Shown here: piece by piece, positions 62,461-64,000 of the stretch
Numbering within the stretch: the first letter of the stretch is position 1
Layout: each line of letters begins with the position of its first letter
Assembly (NCBI GenBank): GCA_902767775.1
Contig: CACXIP010000005.1
Span: 1-64,000, forward strand
Direction: 5' to 3'
DNA length: 64,000 nucleotides
DNA from: an uncultured Prevotellaceae bacterium
Lineage (GTDB): Bacteria; Bacteroidota; Bacteroidia; Bacteroidales; Bacteroidaceae
Notes under the pieces: generated by a model
What the model saw: only the letters and a program-made list of their open reading frames with translations
Told to the model about the DNA's origin: nothing
Database searches by the model: none
Made by a program: the position numbers and the translations under genes

Positions 62461-63855
62461 ATGAACGAACAGGAGTTTGCCATGACGCCGATTCCCAGGC
62501 TGTATGTCCGTTGCACCCTTCCGGCAATGGTCGGCATGGGCTTTTCCGCCATCTATTCCATCACCGACGGCATCTTCGTCGGCCATTTCATCGGCCAGGA
62601 GGCGCTGGCGGCGGTCAACCTTGTCATGCCGCTCATCATGATCATCACGGCACTGGCCGACATGGTGGCGACGGGTTCGTCGGTGCGTATCTCCATCCTC
62701 CTCGGACGTGGTGACCATGGTGAGGGCAGTCGTGTATTCACCGTTTGTCTGGGATTGATAGCGGCAGTATCCACTGTCTTCGGACTGGCGGGATTCCTGC
62801 TCGCCCGTCCGATTATCGGCCTGATGGGTGCCGACGGCCTGACGGCTGACCATGCCGTGGAGTATCTGCAAGTGTTCTCGCTGTTCATGCCCCTCTGCTG
62901 TGTCTATTTCTCCACCGACAATTACCTGCGGGTGTGCGGACGGGTTCAAATGAGCATGACCATCAACATCGTCTGTTCACTGCTGAACATCCTCTTGGAC
63001 GTGCTGCTGATTGTCGTTCTGGAACAGGGACTTTGGGCGGCTGCGGTGGCCTCGAGCCTTTCCATGTCGCTGGGAGCGGCATGGTCTATGGTGCCCTTCA
63101 TCCGCAAGAGGTTGCCACTCATGTTCACAAGGGGCACCATCTCCCTGCGCCAGATGCTGCGAATCCTCACCAACGGCTCTTCTGAGTTCTTCATCAGCAT
63201 AGCGGGGTCGGCGTTTGCCGTCATCATGAATGTCGTGCTGCTCCGTCTCGGTGGGTCTATGGCAGTGGCCGCCATCTCGATTGTGGAATACGTCGACAGC
63301 CTCATGAGCATGGTCATCCATAGCATGGTCGATGCCTTGCAGCCCGCCATCAGTTATTGCTTCGGCGCAGGGTTGACAAGGCGGATGAAGCGCATCCAGC
63401 AGGCCGTCATGGCATCGTCGGCGACACTCTCCCTGATAGCCATGCTGTTCCTCCTGTTCGGCGGACAATTCCTGTTGCCCTTCTTCATCAAGGATGGCGA
63501 CACCGCTCTTTATGACATGAGTCTGCGCGCCATGCGGCTTTTCGCCCTCAGTTACCTTGTCAGTTGGATTGAACGCACCCTCTCCGGCTACATGACCGCG
63601 GTCGAGCGTCCATGGCACTCACTGGCCATCTCATTGCTTGGCACATTCCTGTTCCCGTTGCTGTGCATGGTGGTTCTCGTGCCTCTCTGGCAACTCGATG
63701 GCATTTGGGTCCTCCAGTTTGTCGCAGGCGTGTTTGGCGCCCTGGCCGCCATTGTCATAGTCCGTCGCGTACGGATACAGCCACCGCCAGTGGCAAGGCC
63801 CTCCACGTTGTTCCAACCGACGCCTACCATCAATCATCGCAGGAAAAGAATTTGA
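62461..63855 (+). CDS. MATE family efflux transporter
   Basis: A 464-residue inner-membrane antiporter with 12 predicted helices in two similar halves. It opens MTPIPRLYVRCTLPAMVGMGFSAIYSITDGIF, as in many MATE proteins, and has the second-half repeat near FISIAGSAFAVIMNVVLL. It would expel cationic drugs or metabolites using Na+ or H+. It starts 4 bases after the adaptor stop and ends 5 bases before the RND pump gene, so it is embedded in the RND operon, which is uncommon. Confidence 0.87.
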   Translation: MNEQEFAMTPIPRLYVRCTLPAMVGMGFSAIYSITDGIFVGHFIGQEALAAVNLVMPLIMIITALADMVATGSSVRISILLGRGDHGEGSRVFTVCLGLIAAVSTVFGLAGFLLARPIIGLMGADGLTADHAVEYLQVFSLFMPLCCVYFSTDNYLRVCGRVQMSMTINIVCSLLNILLDVLLIVVLEQGLWAAAVASSLSMSLGAAWSMVPFIRKRLPLMFTRGTISLRQMLRILTNGSSEFFISIAGSAFAVIMNVVLLRLGGSMAVAAISIVEYVDSLMSMVIHSMVDALQPAISYCFGAGLTRRMKRIQQAVMASSATLSLIAMLFLLFGGQFLLPFFIKDGDTALYDMSLRAMRLFALSYLVSWIERTLSGYMTAVERPWHSLAISLLGTFLFPLLCMVVLVPLWQLDGIWVLQFVAGVFGALAAIVIVRRVRIQPPPVARPSTLFQPTPTINHRRKRI

Positions 63856-63860
63856 CAGAC

Positions 63861-64000
63861 ATGAAAATCAAGACTTTCATCGACCGCCCCTTGCTGAGCA
63901 TCGTCATCAACGTGATGGTGGTGGCTGTCGGCGTCATTGCGCTGACGAGACTGCCGATAGAGAAGTACCCCGACATCGCACCGCCCACGGTCTATCTTTG
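63861..64000 (+). CDS. RND efflux pump, start only
   Basis: The first 46 codons of an AcrB/MexB-type inner-membrane pump are visible: MKIKTFIDRPLLSIVINVMV, then LTRLPIEKYPDIAPPTV, the usual first helix and the start of the porter domain. The rest lies beyond the window. It belongs with the adaptor at 61365; the MATE gene separates the two. Confidence 0.9.
   Translation, partial: MKIKTFIDRPLLSIVINVMVVAVGVIALTRLPIEKYPDIAPPTVYL

Overview
The window comes from a gut- or rumen-type Bacteroidales bacterium, most likely Prevotella/Segatella. The evidence is a SusC/SusD polysaccharide locus, many lipoproteins and TonB receptors, short type IX-like C-terminal tails on secreted enzymes, a CHU_C/gliding-type C-terminal domain, a tmRNA tag ending in GNNEYALAA, and repeated use of the Bacteroidetes -7 promoter motif TAnnTTTG. 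No tRNA, rRNA, CRISPR array or intact insertion sequence was seen.

Layout. 1-1753: decayed accessory stretch on the minus strand, with a start-less fragment that looks like a polymorphic-toxin C-terminus, a small possible immunity gene and two unrecognised genes. 1821-8783: cobalamin-riboswitch operon (TonB receptor, surface CbiK-like chelatase lipoprotein, second TonB receptor, CobD-like aminotransferase, wrecked third receptor). 8990-10954: BspA-like leucine-rich-repeat protein and tmRNA. 11233-20810: housekeeping genes, mostly minus strand (plsC, metallophosphoesterase, stand-alone MetH reactivation domain, pyrC, lipoprotein, ftsB, Ca2+-type P-ATPase). 20937-32184: GH5 glucanase, S9 peptidase, TPR protein, CHU_C protein, uvrA, comEC, GH28 pectinase. 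32372-38459: branched-chain amino acid genes ilvD-ilvB-ilvN-thioesterase-ilvC. 38539-45409: miaA, lipid-kinase-like gene and a three-gene glycogen cluster. 45457-49214: 3.7 kb segment bounded by a 24-base direct repeat, holding a 973-residue secreted protein and insertion-sequence debris. 49249-60719: pectin-type polysaccharide utilisation locus on the minus strand. 61365-64000: efflux operon (adaptor, MATE pump, start of an RND pump).

How the parts fit. The B12 operon imports corrinoid, and the stand-alone MetH reactivation protein implies that the cell uses B12 for methionine synthesis. The pectin locus, GH28, GH5 and the 973-residue protein suit growth on plant cell wall, and the glycogen cluster handles storage of the glucose.

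Most notable for a second look: (i) short tandem repeats with a period of about 7-9 bases beginning at or within a few tens of bases of the stop codon of seven unrelated genes, with some units shared between distant loci; (ii) the surface chelatase placed between two TonB receptors under a B12 riboswitch; (iii) the 24-base repeat-bounded segment; (iv) two genes whose -7 box lies so close to the start codon that their mRNAs should be leaderless; (v) a dyad merged with the ilvC promoter. All assignments are from reading the sequence; no database search was run.
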